Source: Microbacteriaceae bacterium (GTDB lineage: Bacteria > Actinomycetota > Actinomycetes > Actinomycetales > Microbacteriaceae). Taken from it: a stretch of DNA of 64,000 nt. Within the stretch, counting starts at the first letter, position 1; the number at the start of each line of letters is the position of its first letter. The DNA lies in assembly GCA_009780695.1 (NCBI GenBank), contig WQZN01000001.1, positions 1 to 64,000 of the forward strand. Reading direction: 5' to 3'. Position numbers and translations under genes: made by a program. Under the pieces are notes generated by a model. It saw only the letters and a list, made by a program, of their open reading frames with translations, ran no database searches and had not been told where the DNA came from. Positions 36,291-44,939 of the stretch are shown one piece after another.

Positions 36291-36353
36291 GTCGGCGGTG
36301 CGGTCGGCGGCGCCAGTCGGCGGTGCGGTCAGCGGCGCCAGTCGGCGGCGCCA
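36291..36353. repeat. 25-bp tandem repeat, 2.5 copies
   Basis: Two 25-bp units (36291-36315 and 36316-36340, one difference) and a 13-bp partial third copy, in the 404-bp gene-free stretch 36097-36500. The same stretch carries GTGCCCATTCGTCG twice (36367-36380, 36388-36401) and the 60-bp palindrome described next. No gene is seen in it. Confidence 0.7.
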
Positions 36354-36386
36354 CTCGACGGTCAGTGTGCCCATTCGTCGCAGCAG

Positions 36387-36446
36387 GGTGCCCATTCGTC
36401 GTGGATGTGCCCGGACGTCCGGGCACATCCACGACGAATGGGCACC
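36387..36446. repeat. 60-bp perfect palindrome, copy A
   Basis: Every base from 36387 to 36446 pairs about the centre 36416/36417. The core GGATGTGCCCGGACGTCC... is shared with copy B at 38130-38189, while the outer arms differ but stay self-complementary. It lies 54 bp downstream of the tetR stop and may terminate transcription, but it resembles a dispersed palindromic element. Confidence 0.85.
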
Positions 36447-36500
36447 TTGAGACGCGGTGCAGGTGCACCGGAGGTGCCGCGGGGCAGCGCAGGGGGTGCG

Positions 36501-37061
36501 CTACGCGATCGCGGCGCGGAGCTCGCCGAGCACCTGCACCGCGAGGGCGCCGAGGTCGGTCTCGACGTCGGCCGCGACCCAGCGCGCGAAGGCCTGGTGG
36601 AACGCGACGGTGCCGAGCTCGGCCGTGAGGGCCGCGACGGGCGCCGGGGCGCCGCGCTCGCGGAGGGCCTCGGCGATGGCATCCGTCAGGTGCACGCGTT
36701 TGATCTGCTCGCGCTCGAGCAGTGCGGCGTTCGACGTGATGACGGCCGTGCGGCGGCGGGCATAGGGATGCCGCCCCTCGAAGAACCCGCCGGCCGCCCG
36801 CAGCGCCGCGACGACGGCCTCGAGCGGGGTCGCCTCGGCGGGGGCCGCGGCGACGGCATCCGTGAACGTCGCGTTGTAGGCCGTCGGGTCGCCGAACAGC
36901 ACCTCGCGCTTGTCGGCGTACTGCCGGAAGAAGGTGCGCTCGGTCACGCCCGCGCGCACGGCGATGTCGGCGACCGTCGTCGCGTCGTAGCCGCGTTCCT
37001 CGAACAGCTCGATCGCGGCGACGGCGAGGCGCTCGCGTGCGCCCGGCTGCCATCGACCCAT
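36501..37061 (-). CDS. TetR-family transcriptional regulator
   Basis: 186-aa repressor-type protein. The N-terminal helix-turn-helix is clear (ERLAVAAIELFEERGYDATTV then ADIAVRAGVTERTFFRQYADKREVLF). The C-terminal ligand domain is uncharacterised. ATG 37061 has TAGAAT ending 6 nt upstream, so the transcript is probably leaderless. It is divergent from the NAD-dependent epimerase gene, and two copies of a 17-bp palindrome lie in the shared promoter, which makes local autoregulation and control of the epimerase likely. Confidence 0.9.
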   Translation of the reverse strand: MGRWQPGARERLAVAAIELFEERGYDATTVADIAVRAGVTERTFFRQYADKREVLFGDPTAYNATFTDAVAAAPAEATPLEAVVAALRAAGGFFEGRHPYARRRTAVITSNAALLEREQIKRVHLTDAIAEALRERGAPAPVAALTAELGTVAFHQAFARWVAADVETDLGALAVQVLGELRAAIA

Positions 37062-37077
37062 GTTCCGATTCTAGGTG

Positions 37078-37125
37078 ATGACAGATGCTGACATCGCGTG
37101 TTATCGTCATGTCAGTTTCTGACAT
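37078..37125. promoter_or_regulatory. Two TetR-type operators in the divergent promoter
   Basis: Site 2 (37109-37125) is a perfect palindrome, ATGTCAG-TTT-CTGACAT. Site 1 (37078-37094) is ATGACAG-ATG-CTGACAT with one mismatch. Centres are 31 bp apart. A rightward promoter (-35 ATGACA 37078-37083, -10 TATCGT 37102-37107) and the leftward -10 TAGAAT (37073-37068) are covered or flanked by them. Confidence 0.7.
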
Positions 37126-37146
37126 CAGATCATCACGGAGGTCGTC

Positions 37147-38067
37147 ATGAAGGTTTTCGTCACGGGTGCGAGCGGGCACATCGGCCAGCTCGTCACCGCC
37201 GAACTGGTCGGCGCAGGGCACGAGGTCGTCGGCCTCGCGCGCTCGGAGGAGGGCGCGCAGCGGGTCGCGGCACAGGGCGGGTCGCCGATCGTCGGCACGA
37301 TGGATGACACGGCGCACGTCGCCGAGCTCGCCGCCGCTGCCGACGGCGTGGTCAACCTCGCGTTCAAGCACGACTTCGGCGACTTCGGGGCCGCGCTCGC
37401 GGCCGACCGCGCGCTCATCCTCGCGATCGGCGACGCCCTGGCCGATTCCGGCAAGCCGTTCTTCGCCGCGTCGGGCACGATGATGCTCGCCGGCTCGACC
37501 GCGCCGGGCGAGATCGGCACCGAGGACACGGTGGTCGATGCGAGCACGGCCGCGAACCCCCGCGCCGTGACCGAGCAGCTGCTGCTCGGGCTGTCGGGCC
37601 GCGGCATCCGCACGGCCGCGCTGCGCTTCGCGCCCACGGTGCACGGCCCGACCGACCTGCACGGCTTCATCCCCACGCTGATCGAGGCCGCGCGCGCCGC
37701 GGGCGGCTTCGGCTACGTCGGCGACGGCGCGAACCGCTGGCCCGCCGTGCACAACGTCGATGCCGCGCACCTGATCCGGCTGGCGCTCGAGAAGGACGAT
37801 CTGCCCGCGGGCATCCCGCTGCACTTCGCCGCCGACGAGGGCATCCCGTTCCGCGAGATCGCCGAGGCGATCGGCCGCGGGGCCGGCGTGCCCGTCGAGA
37901 GCGTCTCAGCCGAGGTCGCGGCCGAGCGCTACGGCTTCATCGGCGCCTTCATCGGCGTCGACAACCCGACCTCGAGCGCCAAGACGCGCGAGCTGCTGTC
38001 GTGGACGCCGAGCCACCCCGGCCTGCTCGAGGACCTCGCCCTGGACGGCACCTACTTCACGCGATAG
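37147..38067 (+). CDS. NAD(P)-dependent epimerase/dehydratase-like SDR
   Basis: 306-aa atypical short-chain dehydrogenase/reductase. The N-terminal nucleotide motif is VFVTGASGHIGQLV. VVNLAFKHDFGDF and RAVTEQLLLGL occupy the positions of the usual catalytic region, without a clear YXXXK, and NRWPAVHNVDAAHLIRLAL is typical of NAD-epimerase-like enzymes controlled by adjacent TetR regulators. Substrate unknown. GGAGG precedes the ATG at 37147. Likely repressed by the divergent TetR protein. Confidence 0.85.
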   Translation: MKVFVTGASGHIGQLVTAELVGAGHEVVGLARSEEGAQRVAAQGGSPIVGTMDDTAHVAELAAAADGVVNLAFKHDFGDFGAALAADRALILAIGDALADSGKPFFAASGTMMLAGSTAPGEIGTEDTVVDASTAANPRAVTEQLLLGLSGRGIRTAALRFAPTVHGPTDLHGFIPTLIEAARAAGGFGYVGDGANRWPAVHNVDAAHLIRLALEKDDLPAGIPLHFAADEGIPFREIAEAIGRGAGVPVESVSAEVAAERYGFIGAFIGVDNPTSSAKTRELLSWTPSHPGLLEDLALDGTYFTR

Positions 38068-38129
38068 AGGCGGGCTCGGCCGGCGCCCCTGTTCACTCGG
38101 CGCGCGAATGTGCCCGGATGTCGCACCGG

Positions 38130-38189
38130 TGTGCCCACCTGTCGCGGATGTGCCCGGACGTCCGGGCACATCCGCGACAGGTGGGCACA
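38130..38189. repeat. 60-bp perfect palindrome, copy B
   Basis: Centre 38159/38160. Same 28-bp core as copy A with different but fully self-complementary outer arms. A 23-bp imperfect direct repeat (38178-38200 and 38201-38223) overlaps its right end. It lies between the convergent epimerase and recQ genes and may end both transcripts. No gene is seen in 38068-38263. Confidence 0.85.
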
Positions 38190-38263
38190 TCCACATAGGG
38201 CAGGTGGGCGCACCCGCATAGGTTGCGGGTTGCAGGCGGGCGGCCGCGATCAGGCTGCCGCGA

Positions 38264-40117
38264 TCAGTCCGTCGCGGCGACGACCTCGAGCAGGGCGGCG
38301 CCGTACTGATCGAGCTTCTTCGCGCCGATGCCCGTGATGCCCTCGAGCTGCTCGAGCCGGGCGGGCCGCGTCGAGGCGACGGCGCGCAGGGTCGCATCGC
38401 CGAACACCACATAGGCCGGCACCGACTGCTCGCGCGCGGTCTGGGCGCGCCACGCGCGCAGCGCCTCGAACAGGCCGCGAGCCTCTTCCGGCAGGTCGGC
38501 CTGGGCCACGCTGACGCGGGCGGAGCGGGTGGATGCCCGGCCGGCGGTCTCGTGCACGTCCTGCCGGAGCTCGACGCGCCGCTCGCCGCGCAGCACCTCG
38601 GCCGAGGCATCCGTCAGCAGCAGCGTGCCGTAGCCGTCGGGGCTCACCGCCAGCAGGCCGAGTGCGAGCAGCTGCCGCACGACGCCGCGCCACTGCGCCT
38701 GGTTCAGATCGGCGCCGATGGCCCACGTCGCGAGGCCGTCGTGACCGTACTGCTCGACGCGCGGCGTCTTCTTGCCCTGCAGGATGTCGATCAGGTGCCC
38801 CGCCCCGAACTGCTGGTTGCGCTCGCGCTTGAGCCGCACGACCGTCGAGAGCAGCTTCTGCGCGGGCACCGTTCCGTCGAACGTGACGGGCGGCGCGAGG
38901 CACGTGTCGCAGTTGCCGCACGGCTCGGATGCCTGGCCGAAGTACGACAGCAGATTCACCCGGCGGCAGGCGACGGTCTCGCACAGCGCGAGCATCGCGT
39001 CGAGGTGCTGCCCCATGCGCTGCTTGAACGCGCGGTCGCCCGGGGACTTGTCGATCAGCTGGCGCTGCTGCACGACATCCGCCAAGCCATAGGCCAGCCA
39101 CGTGACGGATGCCGCGCCGTCGCGCCCCGCACGCCCCGTCTCCTGGTAGTAGCCCTCGACCGACTTCGGCAGGTCGACGTGCGCGACGAAGCGCACGTCG
39201 GGCTTGTCGATGCCCATGCCGAACGCGATGGTCGCGACGATCACGATGCCGTCTTCGCGCAGGAAGCGCGCCTGGGTCTGCGCGCGCACGGATGCCTCGA
39301 GGCCCGCGTGGTACGGCAACGCCGCCACCCCCTTCGAGCGCAGGAACTCGGCCGTCTTCTCGACGGTGGCGCGGCTCAGGGCGTAGACGATGCCCGCGGC
39401 CGGGGCCGGAACGCCCGCCGCGTCGACCGACAGCTCCTGCTGCTCGCGGATGAAGGCGAGCAGCTGCTGGCGCACCTCGTCTTTCGGGACGATGCGGTAC
39501 TGGATGTTCGGCCGGTCGAAGCTCGAGACGAAGTGCTGCGCACGCCCGAGGCCGAGGCGCTCGGTGAGCTCGCGGTGGGTCGCCTCGGTGGCGGTCGCGG
39601 TGAGGGCGATGCGCGGGACGTCAGGCCAGAGCTCGGCGAGGTTCGAGAGCCACAGGTAGTCGGGGCGGAAGTCGTGGCCCCACTGGCTCACGCAGTGCGC
39701 CTCGTCGATCGCGAAGAGCGCGATCGTGCCGCGCCGCAGCAGTTCCTGCACACGGGGCGTCGCGAGGCCCTCGGGCGCGACGTAGAGCAGGTCGAGAGCC
39801 CCGGCCGCGAAGGCCTCTTCGACAGCGCGGCGCTCGTCGAGCGACTGCGTCGAGTTGAGGAACGCGGCCCGCACGCCGACCGCACGCAGGGCGTCCACCT
39901 GGTCCTGCATCAAGGCGATGAGCGGCGAGATCACGACACCGGCGCCCTCGCGCAGCAGCGACGGGATCTGATAGGTCAACGACTTGCCGCCGCCGGTCGG
40001 CATGAGCACGACGGCGTCGCCGCCCGAGACGAGCCGGTCGATGATCGCCGCCTGGTCGCCCCGGAACTCGGAGTAGCCGAAGACGCGGTGCAGCACTTCC
40101 AACGGGGTCTCGGCCAT
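38264..40117 (-). CDS. recQ: ATP-dependent DNA helicase RecQ
   Basis: 617-aa 3'-5' DNA helicase for recombination and fork repair. Helicase core: Walker [14 protein letters not shown] (about 41-53), [42 protein letters not shown] and the GRAGRDG motif VI. The RecQ C-terminal zinc site is seen in [16 protein letters not shown]...PCGNCDTC, followed by the winged-helix region and an HRDC domain ([24 protein letters not shown]). ATG 40117 begins the conserved [15 protein letters not shown]. Single gene, length normal for the family. Confidence 0.95.
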   Translation of the reverse strand: MAETPLEVLHRVFGYSEFRGDQAAIIDRLVSGGDAVVLMPTGGGKSLTYQIPSLLREGAGVVISPLIALMQDQVDALRAVGVRAAFLNSTQSLDERRAVEEAFAAGALDLLYVAPEGLATPRVQELLRRGTIALFAIDEAHCVSQWGHDFRPDYLWLSNLAELWPDVPRIALTATATEATHRELTERLGLGRAQHFVSSFDRPNIQYRIVPKDEVRQQLLAFIREQQELSVDAAGVPAPAAGIVYALSRATVEKTAEFLRSKGVAALPYHAGLEASVRAQTQARFLREDGIVIVATIAFGMGIDKPDVRFVAHVDLPKSVEGYYQETGRAGRDGAASVTWLAYGLADVVQQRQLIDKSPGDRAFKQRMGQHLDAMLALCETVACRRVNLLSYFGQASEPCGNCDTCLAPPVTFDGTVPAQKLLSTVVRLKRERNQQFGAGHLIDILQGKKTPRVEQYGHDGLATWAIGADLNQAQWRGVVRQLLALGLLAVSPDGYGTLLLTDASAEVLRGERRVELRQDVHETAGRASTRSARVSVAQADLPEEARGLFEALRAWRAQTAREQSVPAYVVFGDATLRAVASTRPARLEQLEGITGIGAKKLDQYGAALLEVVAATD

Positions 40118-40223
40118 GCGCCCCACAGTAACGGGCGCCCCCGACACTCAGGGGACCGTTATGTGCCCTGTGGAATCGTGGATCGGGGCGCAGACGGGGT
40201 GCGCGCGACAAGGAGCACAGGAC

Positions 40224-40913
40224 ATGAAGAAGCGGTTCACGATCCGCACTGTCGCCGCGCTCATCGCCGGTGTCGCGCTGGCCCTCGCCGCGCCGCTCGC
40301 CGCCAGCGCGCACGTGCGCATCGTGCCCGACACCGCGACGGCGGGCGTCGACGACGCGACCTTCGACTTCCGCGTTCCGACCGAGTCGGCGACCGCGAGC
40401 ACGATCGGCGTGACGGTCCAACTGCCGACGAGCACGCCCTTCACCGCGGTCAGCTACGAGCCGGTCCCGGGGTGGACGGCCAAGGTCACCACCTCGACGC
40501 TGCCGAAGCCCGTCACGATCGGGGGCACCCAGGTCACCACGGCCCCGGTGTCGGTCACCTTCACGGCGACCGACGGCGGCATCGCGCCCGGGCAGTTCCA
40601 GACCTTCACGCTCGCGCTCGGCGTCGTGCCCGATGTCGGCAAGATCGAGCTGCCCGTGACCCAGTCCTATTCCGACGGCACGGTCGTGAAGTGGGACCAG
40701 CCGACCCCGGCCTCGGGCGCCGAGCCCGAGCACCCCGCTCCGACCCTGTATGTGAAGGACGCCCCGCCCGGGGCATCCGCGGCCCCCACGGCCTCGTCGC
40801 CCGCCGATTCCGGCCTCGTCACAGCGGCCCTCGTCGTCGGCTTGGCCGGCCTCGTCCTCGGCGCCACGGGCGTCGTGATCGCGGTCGTCGCCGTGCTGAG
40901 GCGACGGGCCTGA
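40224..40913 (+). CDS. YcnI/DUF1775 copper-associated protein 1
   Basis: 229-aa exported, membrane-anchored protein. Signal peptide 1-29 (ending LAASA) so that the mature chain begins with histidine (HVRIVPDTATAG), a typical Cu-binding start for YcnI proteins. Conserved TESATASTIGVTVQLP, FTAVSYEPVPGWTAKV and GGIAPGQFQ follow, with a C-terminal membrane helix (about 197-224). ATG 40224 has AAGGAG upstream. Same length and high similarity to the gene at 41626, so it is a tandem paralogue. Confidence 0.88.
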   Translation: MKKRFTIRTVAALIAGVALALAAPLAASAHVRIVPDTATAGVDDATFDFRVPTESATASTIGVTVQLPTSTPFTAVSYEPVPGWTAKVTTSTLPKPVTIGGTQVTTAPVSVTFTATDGGIAPGQFQTFTLALGVVPDVGKIELPVTQSYSDGTVVKWDQPTPASGAEPEHPAPTLYVKDAPPGASAAPTASSPADSGLVTAALVVGLAGLVLGATGVVIAVVAVLRRRA

Positions 40914-40965
40914 GTCGCGCCGTGCACGTTCCACGCGCGAGCGGCGATGTCGCGCGGCGGCGGAA

Positions 40966-40971
40966 TAAGGT
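40966..40971 (+). promoter_or_regulatory. -10 box (TAAGGT), leaderless
   Basis: TAAGGT is followed by 6 nt and the ATG at 40978, with no ribosome binding site in between. This suggests an internal promoter in the copper cluster. Confidence 0.4.
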
Positions 40972-40977
40972 GACCGT

Positions 40978-41589
40978 ATGAGCGAGCGGCAGCGACGAGC
41001 GCTCCGCGGCACCGGCGCAGCGGGCCTCGCCGTGTTCATCGCCGCCTGGTTCCACATCGCGGCAGGCGGCGCGGCGCCGACCCCGCTCGCCGTCGCGGTC
41101 AGCATCGTCTTGGCGGCGCCCGCGTGCGTGCTCCTCGCCGGCCGGCGCACGAGCGGCTGGCGGCTCGCCCTGTCCGTGTCGCTCAGCCAGTTCCTGCTGC
41201 ACGCCCTGTTCTCGCTCGGTCAGGCCCGTGGTGCGACCTTCACCGGCGATGCGGAGATGGCGGGGATGCCGGGCGCGGGGCTCCGCGTGACCTCCGTCGG
41301 CTCCGCCGCCGCGGCCTCCGCCGGCGGGTTCTCGATCGCCGCGATGTGGGCGGGGCACGCCGTCGCCGCCGCGCTCACCATCGCCGTCATCCGCCACGGC
41401 GAGCGCACCGTTGGCCGCCTGATCGCGCTCGCCGCCCGTTTCCTGGTCCGCGTCCTCGCCCTCCTCGTGCCCGCTGCGGGCGAGGTGCGACGCCCCGTCG
41501 CCCGCGCATCGCGCCGTCGTGCGACGCCCGTGCGCCTGCTGTCGGGCGCGTGGCGGCATCGCGGTCCACCTGTCCGGTTCGCTCCGTAG
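40978..41589 (+). CDS. Membrane protein of the YcnI/CopC cluster
   Basis: 203-aa protein with four or more hydrophobic segments (GTGAAGLAVFIAAWFHIAAGG, TPLAVAVSIVLAAPACVLLAG, LSVSLSQFLLHALFSLG, AAMWAGHAVAAALTIAVIRHG) and a basic C-terminal tail. Proteins like this with histidines in MWAGHA-type helices are often found beside YcnI and CopC genes in actinobacteria. Function is not established, and a copper-handling role is inferred only from neighbours. It separates the two YcnI paralogues. Confidence 0.7.
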   Translation: MSERQRRALRGTGAAGLAVFIAAWFHIAAGGAAPTPLAVAVSIVLAAPACVLLAGRRTSGWRLALSVSLSQFLLHALFSLGQARGATFTGDAEMAGMPGAGLRVTSVGSAAAASAGGFSIAAMWAGHAVAAALTIAVIRHGERTVGRLIALAARFLVRVLALLVPAAGEVRRPVARASRRRATPVRLLSGAWRHRGPPVRFAP

Positions 41590-41625
41590 CCATCAGCGAA
41601 CCCGACCAGGAAGACATCCACACAA

Positions 41626-42315
41626 ATGAACAAACGCTTCACCCTGCGCGCGCTCGCCGCGCTGGCGATCGGCGGCGCGCTCGCGCTGGCGGCGCCCCTC
41701 GCCGCGAGCGCCCACGTCCACGTCGCGCCCGACACCGCGACCGCGGGCGACGACGACGCCTACTTCGGCTTCCGCGTGCCGACCGAGTCGGCGACGGCGA
41801 GCACCGTCGGCGTGACCGTGCAGCTGCCGACCTCGACCCCGTTCACCGCGGTCAGCTACGAGCCGGTCCCGGGCTGGACGGCGAAGGTCACCACCTCGAC
41901 GCTGCCCAAGCCCGTCAAGATCGACGGGACCACGATGACCGAGGCGCCGACCTCCGTGACCTTCACGGCGACCGACGGCGGCATCGCCCCCGGGCAGTTC
42001 CAGATCTTCACCGTCGCCCTCGGCCTGATCCCCGACACCGGGAAGATCGAGCTGCCCGTGACCCAGACGTACTCCGACGGCTCGGTCGTGCACTGGGATC
42101 AGTCGACGCCCGCGAACGGCACCGAGCCCGCGCACCCGGCGCCTGTCCTCTACATCAACGACGCGCCGCCGGCCGACGGCGCCGCGGCCCCTGCGCCCGA
42201 TTCGGGTCTGACCACCGTCGCCCTGATCGTCGGCCTCGCCGGCCTCGTCATCGGCGCCGCGGGCGTCGTGATCGCGGTCGTCGCGCTCACCCGCTCGCGC
42301 CGAGGCGCAGCATGA
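41626..42315 (+). CDS. YcnI/DUF1775 copper-associated protein 2
   Basis: 229-aa paralogue of the gene at 40224, again with a signal peptide ending LAASA and a mature N-terminal histidine, here HVHVAPDTATAG with an added second histidine. TESATASTVGVTVQLP, PGWTAKV and GGIAPGQFQ are conserved, and a C-terminal helix anchors it. Its stop overlaps the CopC start (ATGA), so it is coupled to CopC. Expected at the outer face of the membrane, binding Cu(II). Confidence 0.88.
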   Translation: MNKRFTLRALAALAIGGALALAAPLAASAHVHVAPDTATAGDDDAYFGFRVPTESATASTVGVTVQLPTSTPFTAVSYEPVPGWTAKVTTSTLPKPVKIDGTTMTEAPTSVTFTATDGGIAPGQFQIFTVALGLIPDTGKIELPVTQTYSDGSVVHWDQSTPANGTEPAHPAPVLYINDAPPADGAAAPAPDSGLTTVALIVGLAGLVIGAAGVVIAVVALTRSRRGAA

Positions 42316-43043
42316 TCGCCCAGGCGGCCCCCACGCGGCGTCGCGAAACGTCGGAATCCAGCACCGATTCCCGCACTACGCGACGCCGCGCGAAGGGGAC
42401 CGGCGCGAAGGGGACCGGCGCGAAGGGGACCGGCGCGAAGGGGACCGGCGCGAAGGGGGTCGGCGCGAGGGTCGCGGCAACCCTCGCCGGGCTCGCCGCG
42501 GCCGCGCTGCTCGCACTCGCGCCGGCCGCCGCGGCGAGCGCGCACGACTACCTCGTCTCGAGCACCCCGGCGGCGAACGCGACCGTGACCACGGCCCTGC
42601 CCTCGGTCGCGCTCACCTTCGACGACATCGTGATCGACGACGGCGGGCACGGGGCGCTCGTGCAGGTGACGGATGCCTCGGGCCACCACTTCGAGACCGG
42701 GTGCGCCGCCGTCGCCGGTCGCACCGTCACGGTGCCCGTGGCGCTCGGCGCCCCCGGTGCGTACCGCATCACCTGGCAGATCGTCTCGGCCGACGGGCAC
42801 CCCGTCTCGAACTCGATCCAGTTCACCTATTCCGGGCCGAAGGCGGGCGCCGGGGCATCCGGCCCGATCGCGAAGTGCGGCACCACCGTCAGCGCGCCCT
42901 CCGCGACGAACGGCCCGACGGCGGCGGCGGCCGTGAGCCCCGCGGTCATCGGCATCCTCGCGACGGCGGCCGGCGTGGTGCTGCTCGCGGTGGTGGCGGT
43001 CGTGATCGTCCTCGTCCTCTCACGGCGGCGGCGCCCCGAGTAG
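42312..43043 (+). CDS. CopC-domain copper-resistance protein with N-terminal AKGTG repeats
   Basis: 243 aa. The CopC core begins with a histidine after the signal peptide (HDYLVSSTPAANATV) and shows LPSVALTFDDIVIDDG and YRITWQIVSADGHPVS with the second copper-site histidine, then a linker and a C-terminal helix. CopC binds Cu(II) outside the membrane. Unusually, the signal sequence is preceded by about 50 residues containing a five-fold pentapeptide repeat (AKGTG x4, AKGVG) encoded by a 15-bp tandem repeat. ATG 42312 overlaps the YcnI stop; no later ATG or GTG was found before the signal peptide. Confidence 0.88.
   Translation: MIAQAAPTRRRETSESSTDSRTTRRRAKGTGAKGTGAKGTGAKGTGAKGVGARVAATLAGLAAAALLALAPAAAASAHDYLVSSTPAANATVTTALPSVALTFDDIVIDDGGHGALVQVTDASGHHFETGCAAVAGRTVTVPVALGAPGAYRITWQIVSADGHPVSNSIQFTYSGPKAGAGASGPIAKCGTTVSAPSATNGPTAAAAVSPAVIGILATAAGVVLLAVVAVVIVLVLSRRRRPE
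42390..42464 (+). repeat. 15-bp tandem repeat (5 units) inside copC
   Basis: Unit GCGAAGGGGACCGGC, four exact copies (42390-42449) and one variant (42450-42464), in frame and encoding AKGTG/AKGVG. Copy number could vary without a frameshift. Confidence 0.9.
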
Positions 43044-43056
43044 GACCGTGCACCGG

Positions 43057-43089
43057 ACGGCCCCGTGCGGTTCACCCGTACGGGGCCGT
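43057..43089. terminator. Terminator after the copper cluster
   Basis: Perfect 10-bp stem ACGGCCCCGT (43057-43066) / ACGGGGCCGT (43080-43089), 13-nt loop, 14 bp after the copC stop. Confidence 0.75.
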
Positions 43090-43108
43090 CAGGGTTGCGA
43101 AGCCGAGC

Positions 43109-43137
43109 TATAGTTAGTTAGCACAACGCAACTAACT
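43109..43137 (+). promoter_or_regulatory. MFS promoter with MarR-type operator
   Basis: A near-consensus -10, TATAGT (43109-43114), overlaps an inverted repeat AGTTAGTT-N10-AACTAACT (43112-43137), a typical MarR operator shape. Bound repressor would cover the -10 and the transcription start of the exporter gene. Confidence 0.65.
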
Positions 43138-43157
43138 TCCTCGGCCAGAGAGTCTCC

Positions 43158-44924
43158 GTGTCCAACACCCTTTTCAGCAAAGACCACCCGCGCTACAAAT
43201 GGGTCGCCTTGAGCAACACCACGCTCGGCATCCTGATGGCGACCATCAACTCGTCGATCGTGATCATCTCGCTGCCCGCGATCTTCAAGGGCATCGACAT
43301 CAACCCGCTCGACCCGGCGAACGTCAGCTACCTGCTGTGGATCCTGATGGGCTACCTGCTCGTCACCGCCGTGCTCGTGGTGACCTTCGGGCGCCTCGGC
43401 GACATGTTCGGCCGCGTGCGCATCTACAACCTCGGGTTCGTGGTCTTCACCATCGGCTCGGTCGCGCTCGCGTTCAACCCGCTCTCGGGCGGCCACGGTG
43501 CGATGTGGCTGATCGTCTGGCGCTTCGTGCAGGGCATCGGCGGCGCCATGCTGTTCAGCAACTCGACGGCGATCATCACCGACGCCTTCCCCTCCAACCG
43601 CCGCGGCATGGCCCTCGGCATCAACCAGGTCGCCGCCATCGCGGGCTCCTTCATCGGCCTGCTCATCGGCGGTCTGCTCGCCAACCTCAGCTGGCATGTC
43701 GGCACCCTGGACGTCGAGTGGGTGTTCCTCGTCTCGGTGCCCGTCGGCATCATCGGCACGATCTGGTCGTACCTCTCGCTGCACGAGGTGGGCGCCACCG
43801 CGACCGGCCGCATGGACTGGTGGGGCAACGCGCTCTTCGCCATCGGCCTCGCCTCGCTGCTCACCGCCATCACCTACGGCATCCAGCCCTACGGCGACTC
43901 CACCGAGGGGTGGACCAACCCCTGGGTGCTCGCCGGCCTGATCGGCGGCGGCGTGGTGCTCGTGATCTTCATCTTCGTCGAGCTCGCGCAGAAGTCGCCG
44001 ATGTTCGAGATGCGCCTGTTCAAGGTGCGGGCCTTCGCCATGGCGATGCTCGCCGGCCTGCTGTCGTCCATCGGCCGCGGCGGCATGCAGTTCATGCTGA
44101 TCATCTGGCTGCAGGGCATCTGGCTGCCCCTGCACGGCGTGCCCTACGACCAGACGCCGCTGATGGCCGGCTTCGCGATGCTGCCGATCACGATCGGCTT
44201 CCTCATCTCCGGCCCGCTCTCCGGCACGATCTCCGACCGCGTCGGGCCGCGCCTGTTCGCGACCACCGGCCTGCTGGTCGTCGCCGCGACGTTCGTGCTG
44301 CTGATCGTGCTGCCGATCGACTTCACCTACTGGCAGTTCGCGCTGCTGACCTTCTTCAACGGCATCGGCTCGGGCATGTTCGCGGCGCCGAACCGCGCGG
44401 CGATCATGAACTCGGTGCCCGCCGACATGCGCGGCGCCGCTTCGGGCATGGCCGGCACCGTGCAGAACTCGGGCACCAGCCTCTCGATGGGCATCTTCTT
44501 CTCGCTGCTCATCGCGGGCCTCTCGAGCTCGCTGCCGAAGGCGCTGTTCTCGGGCCTCACCGCCAACAGCGTGCCGGCCCAGGTCGCGACCCAGATCTCG
44601 CACCTGCCCCCGGTGTCGAGCGTGTTCGCGGCGTTCCTCGGCTACAACCCGATGGACACGCTGCTCGGCAAGGGCGGCCTCAACATCCTGTCGTCGCTGC
44701 CGGATGCCGCACAGAAGACGCTGGTCGGCAACGAGTTCTTCCCGCACCTCATCTCGGGCGCCTTCCACGACGGCCTGGTCGTCGTGTTCATCGCGGCGGC
44801 GGCCATGTCGGTGGTCGCGGCGTTCGCCTCGCTGATTCGCGGCAAGCACTACGTCCACGAGGTTCATAACGCCCAGGTGGGAGAATCGCTCGAAGCCCGC
44901 GAACCCGCGGAGCAGGCCTCCTGA
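43158..44924 (+). CDS. DHA2-family MFS multidrug exporter (14 helices)
   Basis: 588-aa drug:H+ antiporter-type protein. Motif A-like [14 protein letters not shown], motif C-like region [39 protein letters not shown], and a second-half [13 protein letters not shown] support 14 membrane segments. It would export toxic compounds. The GTG at 43158 follows an operator-covered promoter, and the downstream gene encodes a MarR regulator, so it is probably induced by its own substrates. A histidine-containing tail (about 555-588) follows the last helix. Confidence 0.9.
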   Translation: MSNTLFSKDHPRYKWVALSNTTLGILMATINSSIVIISLPAIFKGIDINPLDPANVSYLLWILMGYLLVTAVLVVTFGRLGDMFGRVRIYNLGFVVFTIGSVALAFNPLSGGHGAMWLIVWRFVQGIGGAMLFSNSTAIITDAFPSNRRGMALGINQVAAIAGSFIGLLIGGLLANLSWHVGTLDVEWVFLVSVPVGIIGTIWSYLSLHEVGATATGRMDWWGNALFAIGLASLLTAITYGIQPYGDSTEGWTNPWVLAGLIGGGVVLVIFIFVELAQKSPMFEMRLFKVRAFAMAMLAGLLSSIGRGGMQFMLIIWLQGIWLPLHGVPYDQTPLMAGFAMLPITIGFLISGPLSGTISDRVGPRLFATTGLLVVAATFVLLIVLPIDFTYWQFALLTFFNGIGSGMFAAPNRAAIMNSVPADMRGAASGMAGTVQNSGTSLSMGIFFSLLIAGLSSSLPKALFSGLTANSVPAQVATQISHLPPVSSVFAAFLGYNPMDTLLGKGGLNILSSLPDAAQKTLVGNEFFPHLISGAFHDGLVVVFIAAAAMSVVAAFASLIRGKHYVHEVHNAQVGESLEAREPAEQAS

Positions 44925-44939
44925 TCGAAGGCGGAGTCG

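Noticed and set aside
36291..36446. CRISPR or tRNA-like element
   Set aside because: The repeats have no unique spacers, and the palindrome has no cloverleaf or CCA-type end.
33988..37824. 1278-aa frame covering acyl-CoA oxidase and antisense of tetR/epimerase
   Set aside because: Only the part from 36096 down has family motifs; the rest is shadow across palindromes and two real genes.
42390..42464. CRISPR array
   Set aside because: 15-bp units are directly adjacent without spacers and lie inside a coding sequence.
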